This document shows positions 18,400-27,726 of a stretch of DNA of 64,000 bases, one piece after another. A program made the position numbers and the translations under genes. How positions within the stretch are numbered: the stretch's first letter is position 1; every line of letters begins with the position of its first letter. The notes beneath the pieces are model-generated. The model was not told where the DNA came from. It made no database searches and saw only the letters and a program-made list of their open reading frames with translations. Origin of the DNA: Microbacterium terricola (GTDB lineage Bacteria > Actinomycetota > Actinomycetes > Actinomycetales > Microbacteriaceae); assembly GCF_027943945.1 (NCBI RefSeq), contig NZ_AP027141.1:992001-1056000 (forward strand), given 5' to 3'.

Positions 18400-19485
18400 G
18401 TGAGCGCTCGCCTCGAAGACCTTCCCCTCCGCGACGATCTGCGCGGCATGACGCCGTACGGCGCGCCGCAGGCCCCACTGCCCGTCGCCCTCAACGTCAA
18501 CGAGAACACGCATCCCGTTCCGCAGGAGGTGGCGGACGACATCCTGGATGCCGTCGCCCTGGCCCTTCGCGATGTGAACCGGTACCCGGACCGCGAGTTC
18601 ACCGCCCTGAGGGAGGGCTTCGCCGACTACCTCGGGCACGGGCTCTCGCGTGAGCAGCTCTGGGCCGCCAACGGCTCGAACGAGGTCCTCCAGCACGTGC
18701 TGCAGGCCTTCGGCGGGCCCGGCCGGACGGCCTTCGGCTTCGCACCCACCTACTCGATGTATCCGCTGCTCACGAGGGCGACCGGTGCGAGCTGGATCGC
18801 GGGCACCCGCGGGCACGACTACACGGTGTCGGCGGACGACGCCGCGGAGCAGGTGGCCGCGGCGCGACCGGATGTGGTCTTCCTGTGCGCGCCGAACAAT
18901 CCGACCGGCACGCCCATGTCGCTCGACGTCATCGAGGCCGTGTACGACGCGGCACCGGGCATCGTGGTCGTCGACGAGGCCTACTGGGAGTTCGCACCCC
19001 GCGACGAGCGCTCAGCGCTCACCCTCCTGCCCGATCGCGAGCGCCTTGTGGTGTCGCGGACGATGAGCAAGGCGTTCGCATTCGCCGGCGCGCGCGTGGG
19101 GTACCTCGCCGCAGATCCCGCGGTCATCGACGCCCTGCGGCTGGTGCGGCTGCCGTACCACCTGAGCGCGCTGACCCAGGCTGCCGCGACGGCCGCGCTC
19201 ACTCACGCGCCGGTGATGCTGCGCATGGTCGACGAGATCATCGCCCAGCGTGACCGCATCGGGGCGACCGTGGCAGCGCTCGGGTACCAGCCCCACGAGT
19301 CGTGGACCAACTTCGTGCTGTTCGGCGGTGTCGCCGAGCCCGCTGTCACCTGGCAGGAGCTCTACGACCGCGGCGTGCTCATCCGCGACGTGGGCATCCC
19401 GCATCACCTGCGGGTGACCGCGGGCACGGAGGAGGAGACGACCGCGTTCCTCGACGCGCTGGCCTCGATAGACTCGCGATCATGA
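18400..19485 (+). CDS. hisC: Histidinol-phosphate aminotransferase
   Basis: 361 residues, PLP fold-type I. It converts imidazole-acetol phosphate and glutamate to histidinol phosphate. Visible are [10 protein letters not shown] and [11 protein letters not shown] in the N-terminal part, [18 protein letters not shown], the [10 protein letters not shown] motif, the cofactor-contacting VVDEAYWEF, and the Schiff-base lysine in [17 protein letters not shown]. The first gene of hisC-hisB-hisH-priA; hisD, which usually precedes hisC in actinobacteria, is not here. Its stop overlaps the hisB ATG. Confidence 0.94.
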   Translation: MSARLEDLPLRDDLRGMTPYGAPQAPLPVALNVNENTHPVPQEVADDILDAVALALRDVNRYPDREFTALREGFADYLGHGLSREQLWAANGSNEVLQHVLQAFGGPGRTAFGFAPTYSMYPLLTRATGASWIAGTRGHDYTVSADDAAEQVAAARPDVVFLCAPNNPTGTPMSLDVIEAVYDAAPGIVVVDEAYWEFAPRDERSALTLLPDRERLVVSRTMSKAFAFAGARVGYLAADPAVIDALRLVRLPYHLSALTQAAATAALTHAPVMLRMVDEIIAQRDRIGATVAALGYQPHESWTNFVLFGGVAEPAVTWQELYDRGVLIRDVGIPHHLRVTAGTEEETTAFLDALASIDSRS

Positions 19486-20096
19486 CCCGCCCCGCCGATC
19501 ACCGCACGGCCTCGCTGCGCCGCGCGACGAGCGAGTCGACCGTCGAGCTCGAGCTCGATCTCGACGGCACCGGCCGCAGCCACATCGACACGACGGTGCC
19601 GTTCTTCGACCACCTGCTCACCGCCTTCGCGAAGCACTCGCTCACTGACCTGACCGTCCGCGCGTCCGGCGACACCGAGATCGATGCGCATCACACGGTC
19701 GAGGACGTCTCGATCGTGCTGGGCCAGGCGATCCGCGAGGCGCTCGGCGACAAGGCGGGCATCTCCCGGTACGGCGACGCACTCGTGCCCCTCGACGAGG
19801 CGCTCGCGCAGGCGGTCGTCGACATCAGCGGACGCCCGTACCTCGTGCACACGGGCGAGCCCGCCGGCTTCGAGCACCACCTCATCGGCGGGCACTTCAC
19901 CGGCTCGCTCGTCCGTCACACCTTCGAGGCGCTCGCGTTCAACGGCGGGCTGACCGTGCACGTCACCGTGCTCGGCGGGCGCGACCCGCACCACATCGCC
20001 GAGGCCGAGTACAAGGCGTTCGCCCGCGCGTTCCGGCAGGCGAAGGCCATCGATCCCCTCGTCGAGGGGATCCCGAGCACCAAGGGCGCCCTGTGA
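19482..20096 (+). CDS. hisB: Imidazoleglycerol-phosphate dehydratase
   Basis: 204 residues, the monofunctional type without the E. coli phosphatase domain. It dehydrates imidazole glycerol phosphate with two Mn ions. Metal-binding motifs are visible: [33 protein letters not shown] and [18 protein letters not shown] overlaps the hisC stop, and a GTG for hisH overlaps its own stop, so translation is coupled throughout. A TAGACT seven bases before the ATG may be an internal promoter. Confidence 0.96.
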   Translation: MTRPADHRTASLRRATSESTVELELDLDGTGRSHIDTTVPFFDHLLTAFAKHSLTDLTVRASGDTEIDAHHTVEDVSIVLGQAIREALGDKAGISRYGDALVPLDEALAQAVVDISGRPYLVHTGEPAGFEHHLIGGHFTGSLVRHTFEALAFNGGLTVHVTVLGGRDPHHIAEAEYKAFARAFRQAKAIDPLVEGIPSTKGAL

Positions 20097-20749
20097 CGTC
20101 GAACGAGGCGCCGCTGGTCGCCGTGCTCGACTACGGCTCCGGCAACGTGCACTCGGCCGTCAAGGCGCTCATCGCGGCCGGCGCGGATGCCCGGCTGACC
20201 TCCGACCGCGGTCTCATCATGGACGCCGACGGACTGGTGGTGCCGGGCGTCGGCGCCTTCCGCGCCGTCATGGACGCGTTGAAGGCGAGCCGAGGCGATG
20301 AGCTCATCGATCGCCGCCTCGCCGGCGGACGGCCGGTGCTCGGCATCTGCGTCGGCATGCAGGTGCTCTTCGAGCATGGCGTGGAGCGCGGCCACGACAC
20401 CGAGGGCATGGGGGAGTGGCCGGGCGCCGTCACCGAGCTCGACGCCCCCGTCCTGCCGCACATCGGGTGGAACACCGTCACGCCCGACGCGGGTTCGCGG
20501 CTCTTCCGCGGCATCGAGGATGAGCGCTTCTACTTCGTGCACTCGTACGGGGCGAGGACCTGGTCGCTCGATGTGATGCCCCCCTTCCCGACCCCCGCAC
20601 TGACCTGGTGCGACTACGGCGGTCCCTTCCTCGCCGCGGTGGAGAACGGGCCGCTGTCGGCGACCCAGTTCCACCCCGAGAAGTCGGGCGAAGCCGGCAT
20701 CCGACTCCTGTCCAATTGGATCGAGGGGCTCGGCGGGGCTACCCTCTGA
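20093..20749 (+). CDS. hisH: Imidazole glycerol phosphate synthase, glutamine amidotransferase subunit
   Basis: 218 residues, class I glutamine amidotransferase. It supplies ammonia to HisF for ring closure. The nucleophile cysteine lies in [15 protein letters not shown] and the catalytic His-Glu pair in [28 protein letters not shown] is the typical N-terminus. The partner hisF is not in this window. GTG overlaps the hisB stop. Confidence 0.95.
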   Translation: MTSNEAPLVAVLDYGSGNVHSAVKALIAAGADARLTSDRGLIMDADGLVVPGVGAFRAVMDALKASRGDELIDRRLAGGRPVLGICVGMQVLFEHGVERGHDTEGMGEWPGAVTELDAPVLPHIGWNTVTPDAGSRLFRGIEDERFYFVHSYGARTWSLDVMPPFPTPALTWCDYGGPFLAAVENGPLSATQFHPEKSGEAGIRLLSNWIEGLGGATL

Positions 20750-20796
20750 ACTCGTGCCCGTCACGGAAGCATCCCGCTCCGGCGGCACAGGGAGCT

Positions 20797-21543
20797 ATGA
20801 ACGATTTCGCGTCCACGCCTGAGCTTGTCCTCCTGCCCGCGGTCGATGTCGCCGGCGGAAAGGCCGTCCGTCTGACGCAGGGGGAGGCCGGCAGCGAGAC
20901 CCACTACGGCGACCCCGTCGACGCCGCCCTCGAGTGGGCGCGGCAGGGGGCGGACTGGATCCACCTCGTCGACCTCGACGCCGCCTTCGGGCGCGGCAGC
21001 AATGCCGGCATCCTCCGCAAGGTGATCAGGCAGGTCAGAGGCGTCCGTGTCGAGCTGTCGGGCGGCATCCGCGACGACGAATCGCTCGAGGCGGCCCTCG
21101 AGAGCGGCGCCGCGCGCATCAACCTCGGCACCGCGGCGCTGGAGAACCCCGAGTGGGCCGCCGACGTCATCGGCCGCTACGGCGACGTCATCGCCGTCGG
21201 CCTGGACGTCCGGGGCACGACGCTCGCCGCCCGCGGCTGGACGCAGGAGGGCGGCGACCTGTGGACGGTGCTCGACCGCCTCGAGTCCGCCGGCTGCAGC
21301 CGCTACGTCGTCACCGATGTCACGAAGGACGGCACCCTGCGCGGCCCGAACCTCGAGCTGCTGCGCGAGATGACCTCGCGCACCCCCAAGCCGGTGGTCG
21401 CCTCCGGTGGCGTCTCGAGCCTCGACGACATCGCGGCGCTGCGCGAGCTGGTGCCGCTGGGCGTCGAGGGCGCGATCGTGGGCAAGGCCCTCTACGCGGG
21501 CGCCTTCACGCTCGCCGAGGCGCTGGATGTCGCCGGACACTGA
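20797..21543 (+). CDS. priA: Phosphoribosyl isomerase A (PriA/HisA)
   Basis: 248 residues, a TIM barrel. Actinobacterial PriA isomerises ProFAR in histidine synthesis and, where trpF is missing, PRA in tryptophan synthesis. The sequence shows [15 protein letters not shown] with the first catalytic aspartate, [25 protein letters not shown], the second aspartate in [11 protein letters not shown], and [13 protein letters not shown]. Whether it has the second activity cannot be decided from sequence alone. GGAG precedes the ATG. The 3' end overlaps sseB by 17 bases. Confidence 0.92.
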   Translation: MNDFASTPELVLLPAVDVAGGKAVRLTQGEAGSETHYGDPVDAALEWARQGADWIHLVDLDAAFGRGSNAGILRKVIRQVRGVRVELSGGIRDDESLEAALESGAARINLGTAALENPEWAADVIGRYGDVIAVGLDVRGTTLAARGWTQEGGDLWTVLDRLESAGCSRYVVTDVTKDGTLRGPNLELLREMTSRTPKPVVASGGVSSLDDIAALRELVPLGVEGAIVGKALYAGAFTLAEALDVAGH

Positions 21544-22306
21544 CGGCTGCGACCACGCGGCCGACTCGGCCGGCGTGCCGTGGGAAGGGCGCCGCTTCGA
21601 GGCGAACCCGCACTCCGGCGACGACGGCCGGGCCGACCCGGCGCTGCTGGACGCGCTGCTCGCGTTCCGGGCGGGCACCGGCGCGGCGGCCGCGGTGGTC
21701 GACGCCTACCGGAGCGCGCGTCTCCTGATCCCCCTCGTGGCGGAGAAGGGCGACGTCGGCGTCGGACCGACCGGCCTCACCGTCGACAAGACGCAGGAGC
21801 TGTCGATCGTGACGGTGGCCGCGCCGGACGGTCGTCGCGTGCTGCCGGTCTTCTCGTCGGTCGACGCGATGACCCGCTGGGATGCCGCTGCCCGGCCCGT
21901 CCCGGCGGACGGCGTCCGCACAGCGCTCTCTGCGGCCGATGACGACACCGACCTGATCGTCCTCGATCCGACCTCCGACACCGAGTTCGTGCTGCGGCGC
22001 CCCGCGATCTGGGCGATCGCGCAGGGGGAGCGGTGGGAGCCGAGCTACAGCTCGCCAGAGGTCTACACCGCACTGCAGGAGAGCATCGGCGGTGAGCTGG
22101 CCGTCATCGACCTCGGGGTCTCGGCGGGCGATCCGGACGCGCGACTGCGCGGCCCCGAGCTCGTCGTCACGCTCGAACTCGTGCCGGGCCTCGACAAGGC
22201 GGCGCTCGATGCCGTCCTCGCGCGACTGGCGAGGCGCTGGGCCGCGGACGACCGCATCGCGGTGCTCGTGGACTCCCTGACGGTGAAGCTGGTCGACTCC
22301 GACTGA
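21527..22306 (+). CDS. SseB-family protein
   Basis: 259 residues. It carries an SseB N-terminal-type domain (about 15-150, with [16 protein letters not shown] and [21 protein letters not shown] in two parts) followed by a second region ending [14 protein letters not shown]. The molecular function of the family is unknown. In actinobacteria it often follows hisA/priA. The ATG lies inside priA and has little ribosome-binding sequence, so coupling to priA translation is likely. No membrane segment or signal peptide is visible. Confidence 0.78.
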   Translation: MSPDTDGCDHAADSAGVPWEGRRFEANPHSGDDGRADPALLDALLAFRAGTGAAAAVVDAYRSARLLIPLVAEKGDVGVGPTGLTVDKTQELSIVTVAAPDGRRVLPVFSSVDAMTRWDAAARPVPADGVRTALSAADDDTDLIVLDPTSDTEFVLRRPAIWAIAQGERWEPSYSSPEVYTALQESIGGELAVIDLGVSAGDPDARLRGPELVVTLELVPGLDKAALDAVLARLARRWAADDRIAVLVDSLTVKLVDSD

Positions 22307-22316
22307 CCGCGGTCAG
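22303..22316. terminator. Palindrome across the convergent stops of sseB and DUF1844
   Basis: CTGACCGCGGTCAG is a perfect 14-bp palindrome containing both stop codons. It could weakly terminate in both directions but has no loop spacing and no T-run. Confidence 0.25.
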
Positions 22317-22696
22317 GTGACCGGGCCGGTCCACTTCTCGCCGGGGCCCTTGCCGATCGGGTCGGGGATGACCGACGCCTCGCGGAACGCCAGCTGCACC
22401 GACCGGAGGCCGTCGCGCAGCGAGCGCGCGTGCATGTCGCTGATCTCGGGGGCGCCCGCGGTGATCAGCCCCGCCAGCGCGTTGATGAGCTTGCGCGCCT
22501 CGTCGAGGTCGGTCTGGGTCCCCGGGTCGTCGGCGAGGCCGACCTTGACGGCAGCGGCGCTCATCAGGTGCACGGCCGCGGTCGTGATGACCTCCACCGC
22601 GGGGACCTCGGCGATGTCCCGGGAGGCGGATGCTGCCGCCTTCTCCTGCTGCTCCCAGCGCTCGAATCGGTCCTCGTCGGGCGGAATCGTGGTCAC
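22313..22696 (-). CDS. DUF1844 family protein
   Basis: 127 residues. It matches the short, mostly helical DUF1844 family: [23 protein letters not shown], then [17 protein letters not shown]. The C-terminal segment [17 protein letters not shown] is also family-like. The gene is regularly found next to infC in actinobacteria and is divergent from it here. GTG chosen because longer starts would run into the infC promoter. Function unknown. Confidence 0.85.
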   Translation of the reverse strand: MTTIPPDEDRFERWEQQEKAAASASRDIAEVPAVEVITTAAVHLMSAAAVKVGLADDPGTQTDLDEARKLINALAGLITAGAPEISDMHARSLRDGLRSVQLAFREASVIPDPIGKGPGEKWTGPVT

Positions 22697-22710
22697 GGCA
22701 CACTCTCTGA

Positions 22711-22937
22711 TAGACTTTGTCGGGCTCCGGGGCGTTCTGCTCCGGACTGAAAGAGGATCACATCCCACCCGCGCTTGCCGTTCCAGGCTACCGGGTCACG
22801 CACTCCGCCCCGACCTGCACAGGTTCGGGGTTGTCCCAGATGTCCGGGGATCAGGGTGCAGAGCCGGCGCTCACGCGTCGTGCCGGGTGGATTGTGCTCC
22901 GACTTCTCGCCACCACCCGCACGAAGAGGAGTTCCGC
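22711..22937 (+). promoter_or_regulatory. infC promoter and long structured 5' leader
   Basis: An extended -10 (TGATAGACT; hexamer 22711-22716) starts a leader of about 215 nt. It contains a strong hairpin at 22808-22830, ten paired positions with one bulge, and further GC-rich stems. It ends in AAGAGGAG before the infC start. The infC-rpmI-rplT operon is autoregulated by L20 or IF3 in other bacteria, so this leader may be a ribosomal-protein binding site. I cannot match it to a known family. Confidence 0.45.
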
Positions 22938-23576
22938 ATCAGCGATCCCCGCACCAACGACCGCATCCGTGTCCCCGAGGTCCGCCTCGTCGGTCCCAAC
23001 GGAGAGCAGGTCGGCGTCGTCCGTATCGAGGTCGCCCTGCGTCTTGCGCAGGAGGCCGATCTGGACTTGGTCGAAGTTGCCCCGAATTCGAAGCCGCCCG
23101 TGGTCAAGATCATGGATTACGGCAAGTTCAAGTACGAGGCGGCCCAGAAGGCCAAGGAAGCCCGTCGCAATCAGGCCAACACCATCCTCAAAGAGGTCCG
23201 GTTCCGTCTGAAGATCGAGGCCCACGACTACACGACCAAGCTCAAGCGCGCGGAGGGCTTCCTCCAGTCGGGTGACAAGGTCAAGGCGATGATCCTGTTC
23301 CGCGGCCGCGAGCAGCAGCGCCCCGAGCAGGGTGTGCGCCTGCTCCGCAAGTTCGCCGAGGACGTCGCGGAGTTCGGCACCGTCGAGTCGAACCCCACGA
23401 TCGACGGTCGCAACATGGTCATGGTGATCGCACCGCACAAGAACAAGTCCGAGGTCAAGACGGAGCAGAACGCGGCCCGCGCCGCGAACAAGGAGGCGGC
23501 CCGTGCCGCCCGCGGCGACAGCGCCGCCGAGTCCGACTCCGTCACCACCCCCGCCGAGACCGCGACCGCGGAGTAG
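22938..23576 (+). CDS. infC: Translation initiation factor IF-3, predicted ATC start codon
   Basis: 212 residues. IF-3 binds the 30S subunit, prevents 50S joining and checks the start codon. The first conserved residues are [18 protein letters not shown], and [20 protein letters not shown] with [13 protein letters not shown] mark the linker and C-domain. No ATG, GTG or TTG stands at the conserved N-terminus; an ATC at 22938 does, seven bases after AAGAGGAG. infC commonly uses AUU or AUC, which lets IF-3 repress its own mRNA. An Ala/Glu-rich tail of about 40 residues follows the C-domain. Confidence 0.93.
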   Translation: MSDPRTNDRIRVPEVRLVGPNGEQVGVVRIEVALRLAQEADLDLVEVAPNSKPPVVKIMDYGKFKYEAAQKAKEARRNQANTILKEVRFRLKIEAHDYTTKLKRAEGFLQSGDKVKAMILFRGREQQRPEQGVRLLRKFAEDVAEFGTVESNPTIDGRNMVMVIAPHKNKSEVKTEQNAARAANKEAARAARGDSAAESDSVTTPAETATAE

Positions 23577-23647
23577 GCCCCACAGTCTCCCGCCCAGCGG
23601 GATGCACAACGAAGCCCATCAGGGCGACACCGATAAGGAACGAACAG

Positions 23648-23842
23648 ATGCCGAAGCAGAAGACCCACTCGGGTGCCAAGAAGCGATTCAAGGTCACCGG
23701 CAGCGGAAAGCTCATGAAGCAGCAGGCTGGCATGCGCCACAACCTCGAGGGCAAGTCCTCGCGTCGTACGCGCCGCCTCAACCAGGAGCAGGTCCTGGCT
23801 CCCGGTGACGCCAAGCAGGCCAAGAAGCTCCTCGGCCGCTGA
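23648..23842 (+). CDS. rpmI: 50S ribosomal protein L35
   Basis: 64 residues, strongly basic: [20 protein letters not shown], then [12 protein letters not shown] and KKLLGR at the end, all typical of bL35. GATAAGGAACG precedes the ATG. The middle gene of infC-rpmI-rplT. Confidence 0.97.
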   Translation: MPKQKTHSGAKKRFKVTGSGKLMKQQAGMRHNLEGKSSRRTRRLNQEQVLAPGDAKQAKKLLGR

Positions 23843-23872
23843 CGCGCCGACGCAGATCAGAAAGAGAACGAA

Positions 23873-24256
23873 ATGGCTAGAGTCAAGCGGGCTGTCAACG
23901 CCCACAAGAAGCGTCGCATCATCCTCGAGCGCGCATCCGGCTACCGCGGGCAGCGCTCGCGCCTGTACCGCAAGGCGAAGGAGCAGGTCACCCACTCGCT
24001 CGTCTACGCGTACCGTGACCGTCGCAAGCGCAAGGGCGACTTCCGCCGTCTGTGGATCCAGCGCATCAACGCCGCTGCCCGCCAGAACGGCATCACCTAC
24101 AACCGCTTCATCCAGGGTCTCGGCCTCGCCGGCATCCAGGTCGACCGTCGCATGCTCGCCGAGCTCGCTGTGCACGAGCCGGCCACCTTCGCGTCGCTCG
24201 TCGCCAGCGCCAAGCAGGCGCTGCCCAGCGACGTGAACGCGCCGAAGCAGGCGTAG
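23873..24256 (+). CDS. rplT: 50S ribosomal protein L20
   Basis: 127 residues. The N-terminal basic helix ([19 protein letters not shown]) contacts 23S rRNA in early 50S assembly; the globular C-domain begins near [15 protein letters not shown]. The typical [21 protein letters not shown] segment is intact. L20 is the autoregulator of this operon in Bacillus and E. coli. A perfect hairpin follows 18 bases after the stop. Confidence 0.97.
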   Translation: MARVKRAVNAHKKRRIILERASGYRGQRSRLYRKAKEQVTHSLVYAYRDRRKRKGDFRRLWIQRINAAARQNGITYNRFIQGLGLAGIQVDRRMLAELAVHEPATFASLVASAKQALPSDVNAPKQA

Positions 24257-24274
24257 TCGTCGCATCCGACACGC

Positions 24275-24308
24275 GAAAGGGCGCCCTCCGCACGGAGGGC
24301 GCCCTTTC
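24275..24308 (+). terminator. Intrinsic terminator of infC-rpmI-rplT
   Basis: A 16-bp perfect inverted repeat with a 2-base loop, GAAAGGGCGCCCTCCG and its complement. There is no U-tract beyond the TTTC that closes the stem. The promoter of the following gene begins directly after it. Confidence 0.85.
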
Positions 24309-24314
24309 TGTCCG

Positions 24315-24320
24315 TACACT
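24315..24320 (+). promoter_or_regulatory. -10 hexamer of the TrmH-family gene, leaderless type
   Basis: TACACT directly after the rplT terminator, with exactly six bases to the GTG start. Confidence 0.45.
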
Positions 24321-24326
24321 GAAGGC

Positions 24327-25121
24327 GTGCTCGAGAATCCGCGGTCCCCGCGTGTACGCGCCGTCGCGAAGCTGACCAAGCGCAGCGCTCGCCAGGAGAG
24401 CGGATTGTTCCTCCTCGAGGGGCCGCAGGCCGCCCGTGAGGCCCTGCGCTACCGGCCCGACACCGTGCTCGAGCTGTTCGCCACCCCCACCGCGATCGAG
24501 CGGCACGACGACATCCGCGCCGCCGCAGATGAGGCGGGGATCGAGGTCGTGTTCACCGCCGAGGCCGTGCTCGATGCCATGGCCGACACCGTCACGCCGC
24601 AGGGGATCGTCGCGGTCGCCCGTCAGTCGCCGACCGCGCTGAAGGACGTCTTCGCCGACGACCCGCGCCTCATCGCCATCTGCGAGGAGGTGCGCGATCC
24701 GGGCAACCTCGGCACGATCATCCGTGCCGCCGACGCGGCGGGCGCCGACGCCGTCATCCTCACCGGTCGCACCGTCGATCTATACAACCCGAAGGTCGTG
24801 CGCGCCACGACCGGATCGCTGTTCCACCTGCCTGTCGTCGTGGGCGTCGAGCTGGCCGCGGTCGTCGAGCGGGCGCATGCCCACGGCATCCGCATCATCG
24901 CGGCCGATGTCGGCGGCGACGACTTCCTGGCCAGCCGCGCGCTCCTCGCCGAGCCCACGGCCTGGCTCTTCGGCAACGAGGCGCGGGGCCTCGAAGAGGA
25001 GACGCTCGCCCAGGCCGACCTGGCGCTGCGCCTGCCGATCTACGGCAGCGCCGAGTCGCTCAATCTGGCCACGGCGGCCAGCGTCTGCCTGTACGAGACG
25101 GCGTTCGCCCAGCGCTCCTGA
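24327..25121 (+). CDS. TrmH-family (SpoU) RNA 2'-O-ribose methyltransferase
   Basis: 264 residues. An N-terminal SpoU_sub_bind-like substrate domain (LFLLEGPQAAREALR) precedes a SPOUT knot domain with motif 1 EEVRDPGNLGTIIRAADAAG, motif 2 WLFGNEARGLE and motif 3 LPIYGSAESLNLATAASVCLYE (in two parts). It corresponds in position to tsnR of M. tuberculosis, between rplT and pheS, and probably methylates 23S rRNA. The exact nucleotide is unknown. Confidence 0.9.
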   Translation: MLENPRSPRVRAVAKLTKRSARQESGLFLLEGPQAAREALRYRPDTVLELFATPTAIERHDDIRAAADEAGIEVVFTAEAVLDAMADTVTPQGIVAVARQSPTALKDVFADDPRLIAICEEVRDPGNLGTIIRAADAAGADAVILTGRTVDLYNPKVVRATTGSLFHLPVVVGVELAAVVERAHAHGIRIIAADVGGDDFLASRALLAEPTAWLFGNEARGLEEETLAQADLALRLPIYGSAESLNLATAASVCLYETAFAQRS

Positions 25122-25147
25122 GGTGCCGCGGGACGTATGCCGGTCCT

Positions 25148-25209
25148 GTTACGGAACGGTAAAGCTCCCGTCAACCCCCTGGCAGGATGCCTGTCACGCT
25201 CCTAGCGTG
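25148..25209 (+). promoter_or_regulatory. gluA promoter with GlnR-like site and dyad operator
   Basis: TGGCAG (25180-25185), 17 bp, TAGCGT (25203-25208), then six bases to the ATG. Upstream, GTTAC-N6-GTAAA (25148-25163) resembles the GlnR box GTNAC-N6-GNAAC. A perfect CACGCT-CCT-AGCGTG dyad (25195-25209) covers the -10. The 11-bp GTTACGGAACG recurs before gluB at 26063-26073. Confidence 0.45.
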
Positions 25210-25214
25210 AGGAC

Positions 25215-26006
25215 ATGACGACAGGGGAATCCGGCGCGGCGCCGACGTCGAACATCACGGTCCGCCGAGGTGATCCGCTCGTCGTGATCACGGACGTGCA
25301 GAAGCACTACGGCGACTTCCAAGCGCTCACCGACATCGACCTCACGGTCAATCGCGGCGAGGTGGTGGTCGTGATCGGTCCGTCCGGATCGGGTAAATCC
25401 ACCCTCTGCCGCACGATCAACCGCCTCGAGACCATCACCAGCGGCACGATCACGATCGACGGCGAGGAACTGCCCAAGGAGGGCAAGGGGCTCGCCGCGC
25501 TGCGCGCGGACGTCGGGATGGTGTTCCAGTCGTTCAACCTCTTCGCGCACCTGACGATCCTCGAGAACGTGACGCTCGGGCCCATCAAGGTGCGCAAGAT
25601 GAACAAGGCGGACGCCGAGCGTGAGGCGAAGGTCCTGCTGGATCGGGTCGGCGTCGGCCACCAGGCATCCAAACTGCCCGCCCAGCTCTCCGGCGGCCAG
25701 CAGCAGCGCGTCGCCATCGCCCGGGCGCTCGCCATGAACCCGAAGGTCATGCTCTTCGACGAGCCGACCTCGGCACTCGACCCCGAGATGATCAACGAGG
25801 TGCTCGATGTCATGGTCGGGCTCGCGCAGGACGGCATGACCATGATCGTCGTCACCCACGAGATGGGCTTCGCGCGCAAGGCAGCCGACCGGGTCGTCTT
25901 CATGGCGGACGGCCAGATCCTCGAAGACCAGATGCCCGACGACTTCTTCACCCACCCGAAGACCGATCGGGCGAAGGACTTCCTCTCGAAGCTCATCACC
26001 CACTGA
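25215..26006 (+). CDS. gluA: Glutamate ABC transporter, ATP-binding protein
   Basis: 263 residues, a polar amino acid ABC ATPase of the GluA/GlnQ type. Walker A is GPSGSGKST, the Q-loop lies in [11 protein letters not shown], the signature is [15 protein letters not shown], Walker [13 protein letters not shown], and the H-loop [16 protein letters not shown]. The first about 20 residues are a non-conserved tail; the start is supported by the -10 hexamer six bases upstream. The first gene of gluABCD, as in Corynebacterium. Confidence 0.94.
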   Translation: MTTGESGAAPTSNITVRRGDPLVVITDVQKHYGDFQALTDIDLTVNRGEVVVVIGPSGSGKSTLCRTINRLETITSGTITIDGEELPKEGKGLAALRADVGMVFQSFNLFAHLTILENVTLGPIKVRKMNKADAEREAKVLLDRVGVGHQASKLPAQLSGGQQQRVAIARALAMNPKVMLFDEPTSALDPEMINEVLDVMVGLAQDGMTMIVVTHEMGFARKAADRVVFMADGQILEDQMPDDFFTHPKTDRAKDFLSKLITH

Positions 26007-26062
26007 CCCCCCGCACCAGCACAGCACGGCACGGCACGACGCACCGCACGACCCGAACGTCG

Positions 26063-26073
26063 GTTACGGAACG
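26063..26073 (+). repeat. Second copy of GTTACGGAACG, upstream of gluB
   Basis: Identical to 25148-25158 upstream of gluA. Both lie 30-70 bases before a start codon of the same transporter operon, so they may be sites for the same regulator. The second half of the GlnR-like motif is not conserved at this copy. Confidence 0.4.
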
Positions 26074-26106
26074 CACGGACAGATACGAAACACAAGGAGG
26101 AATCAC

Positions 26107-27003
26107 ATGCGAAAGTCGCGAATCATCTCGGGCATCGGCCTCACAGCGGCCGCCCTGCTCGCACTGACAGCCTGCAACAGCGGGACGCCCGGCGCCGAGC
26201 CCGGCGCGTCCGAGGGCACGGAGGACGGCGCCTGGTTCGAGGTCGCCACCGATGTCACGCTCGAGGGCAGCCCGACGTTCGACACGATCTCGGAGAGCGG
26301 AAAGGTCCGCGTCGGCGTCAAGGAGGACCAGCCGGGGCTCGGCTACCTCGACCAGGCGACCGGTGAGCGGAGCGGCTTCGACGTCGACATCGCGCGGTGG
26401 ATCGCCGCATCCCTCGGCTACGACGAGGACGCCATCGAATTCACGCCCATTCCGTCCGCCAACCGCGAGCAGGCGATCGTGAACGGCGACATCGACTACT
26501 ACGTCGGCACCTACTCGATCACTGACGACCGCAAGGAGCTCATCGACTTCGCCGGTCCCTACTTCGTCACCGGTCAGGGCCTGCTGGTCGCCGCCGACGA
26601 CGAGGAGATCACGGGTCCCGACACGCTCGACGGCAAGACCGTCTGCTCGGCGACGGGCTCCACCTCGATCCAGCGGATCAAGGACGAGCACCCCGAGGCC
26701 AAGACGACCGAGTTCGACACCTACTCGCAGTGCGTCGAGCAGCTGAAGGCCGGACAGGTCGACGCGATCACCACCGACCAGGCGATCCTGATCGGCTACG
26801 CCGCGCAGGACCCCGACAACCTCAAGGTCGTCGGCGACGTGTTCAGCGAGGAGCGCTACGGCGTCGGCATCCAGAAGGGCGACACGGCCCTCGTCGACTT
26901 CGTCAACACGATGTTCACGGACGGGGGAGACATCTGGTCTGCCATCTTCGAGAAGAACCTCGGCTCCTCGGGCATCGAGGTCGAGCAGCCGGCGGTCGAC
27001 TAG
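26107..27003 (+). CDS. gluB: Glutamate ABC transporter, substrate-binding lipoprotein
   Basis: 298 residues. A lipoprotein signal peptide ends in LLALTAC with the lipid-anchored cysteine at about residue 23. A short Gly/Glu-rich linker leads to an SBP_bac_3 fold: KVRVGVKEDQPGLGYLD, GFDVDIARWIAASLGY, ANREQAIVNGDIDYYVGTYS, ITDDRKELIDFAGPYF. It would capture glutamate or a related acidic amino acid outside the membrane. AAGGAGG precedes the ATG. A stable hairpin follows the gene before gluC. Confidence 0.93.
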   Translation: MRKSRIISGIGLTAAALLALTACNSGTPGAEPGASEGTEDGAWFEVATDVTLEGSPTFDTISESGKVRVGVKEDQPGLGYLDQATGERSGFDVDIARWIAASLGYDEDAIEFTPIPSANREQAIVNGDIDYYVGTYSITDDRKELIDFAGPYFVTGQGLLVAADDEEITGPDTLDGKTVCSATGSTSIQRIKDEHPEAKTTEFDTYSQCVEQLKAGQVDAITTDQAILIGYAAQDPDNLKVVGDVFSEERYGVGIQKGDTALVDFVNTMFTDGGDIWSAIFEKNLGSSGIEVEQPAVD

Positions 27004-27011
27004 TCACATGG

Positions 27012-27041
27012 CCGTGGCGGCGCTGAGAGACGCCGCCACGG
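27012..27041 (+). terminator. Intercistronic hairpin between gluB and gluC
   Basis: An 11-bp perfect stem, CCGTGGCGGCG with its complement, and an 8-base loop; no T-run. Such hairpins commonly stabilise the upstream mRNA or partly terminate, giving more binding protein than permease. That role is an inference. Confidence 0.6.
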
Positions 27042-27078
27042 TCCATCTCCACCACCCACGACGCGAGAGGACCGGTCA

Positions 27079-27726
27079 GTGAACGTCATCACCGACTATC
27101 CCGATCTGTGGCTCGACGCCCTGCGCGGCACGGTCGTGCTGTTCTTCGCCGGCGGGCTGATCGCCATCGTCCTCGGCGTCATCGTGGGTGCCATGCGGGT
27201 GTCGCCCATCCCGGTGGCCCGCGCGATCGGCACGGTCTACGTGAACACGATCCGCAATACGCCGCTGACCCTGATCTTCTTCTTCTTCGCCTTCGGGATC
27301 CCGCTGCTCGTGGACTTCCGCGTCGACTTCCTGGTGCTCGCGATCTGGGCGCTCGGCATCTACACCGCCACCTATGTCGCCGAGACGATCCGATCGGGCA
27401 TCAACACGGTGCCGGTCGGGCAGGCGGAGGCGGCGCGGGCGCTCGGCCTCACGTTCGGGCAGGTCATGTCCACCGTCGTGCTTCCGCAGGCGTCGCGATC
27501 GGTGATCCCGCCGATGATGAGCGTCTTCATCGCCCTTCTGAAGAACACCACGGTGGCGACCGGCTTCTCGGTCGTCAACCTCGGCAACATCCGCGCGGAC
27601 ATGAGCGAGAACGGTGAGAACCAGCTCGTCGTGCTCCTCTGGGTGATGGTCGTCTTCGTGGCTCTCGTGCTCCTGCTCGCCTGGCTGCAGCGAATCCTCG
27701 AGAACAAATGGAGGGTGGCCAGATGA
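27079..27726 (+). CDS. gluC: Glutamate ABC transporter, permease subunit
   Basis: 215 residues with about five membrane segments. The BPD_transp_1 coupling motif lies in VPVGQAEAARALGLTFGQVMSTVVLPQA (in two parts), where EAA-x3-G contacts the ATPase. GTG start is preceded by GAGAGGACC. The stop overlaps the gluD ATG. Confidence 0.92.
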   Translation: MNVITDYPDLWLDALRGTVVLFFAGGLIAIVLGVIVGAMRVSPIPVARAIGTVYVNTIRNTPLTLIFFFFAFGIPLLVDFRVDFLVLAIWALGIYTATYVAETIRSGINTVPVGQAEAARALGLTFGQVMSTVVLPQASRSVIPPMMSVFIALLKNTTVATGFSVVNLGNIRADMSENGENQLVVLLWVMVVFVALVLLLAWLQRILENKWRVAR

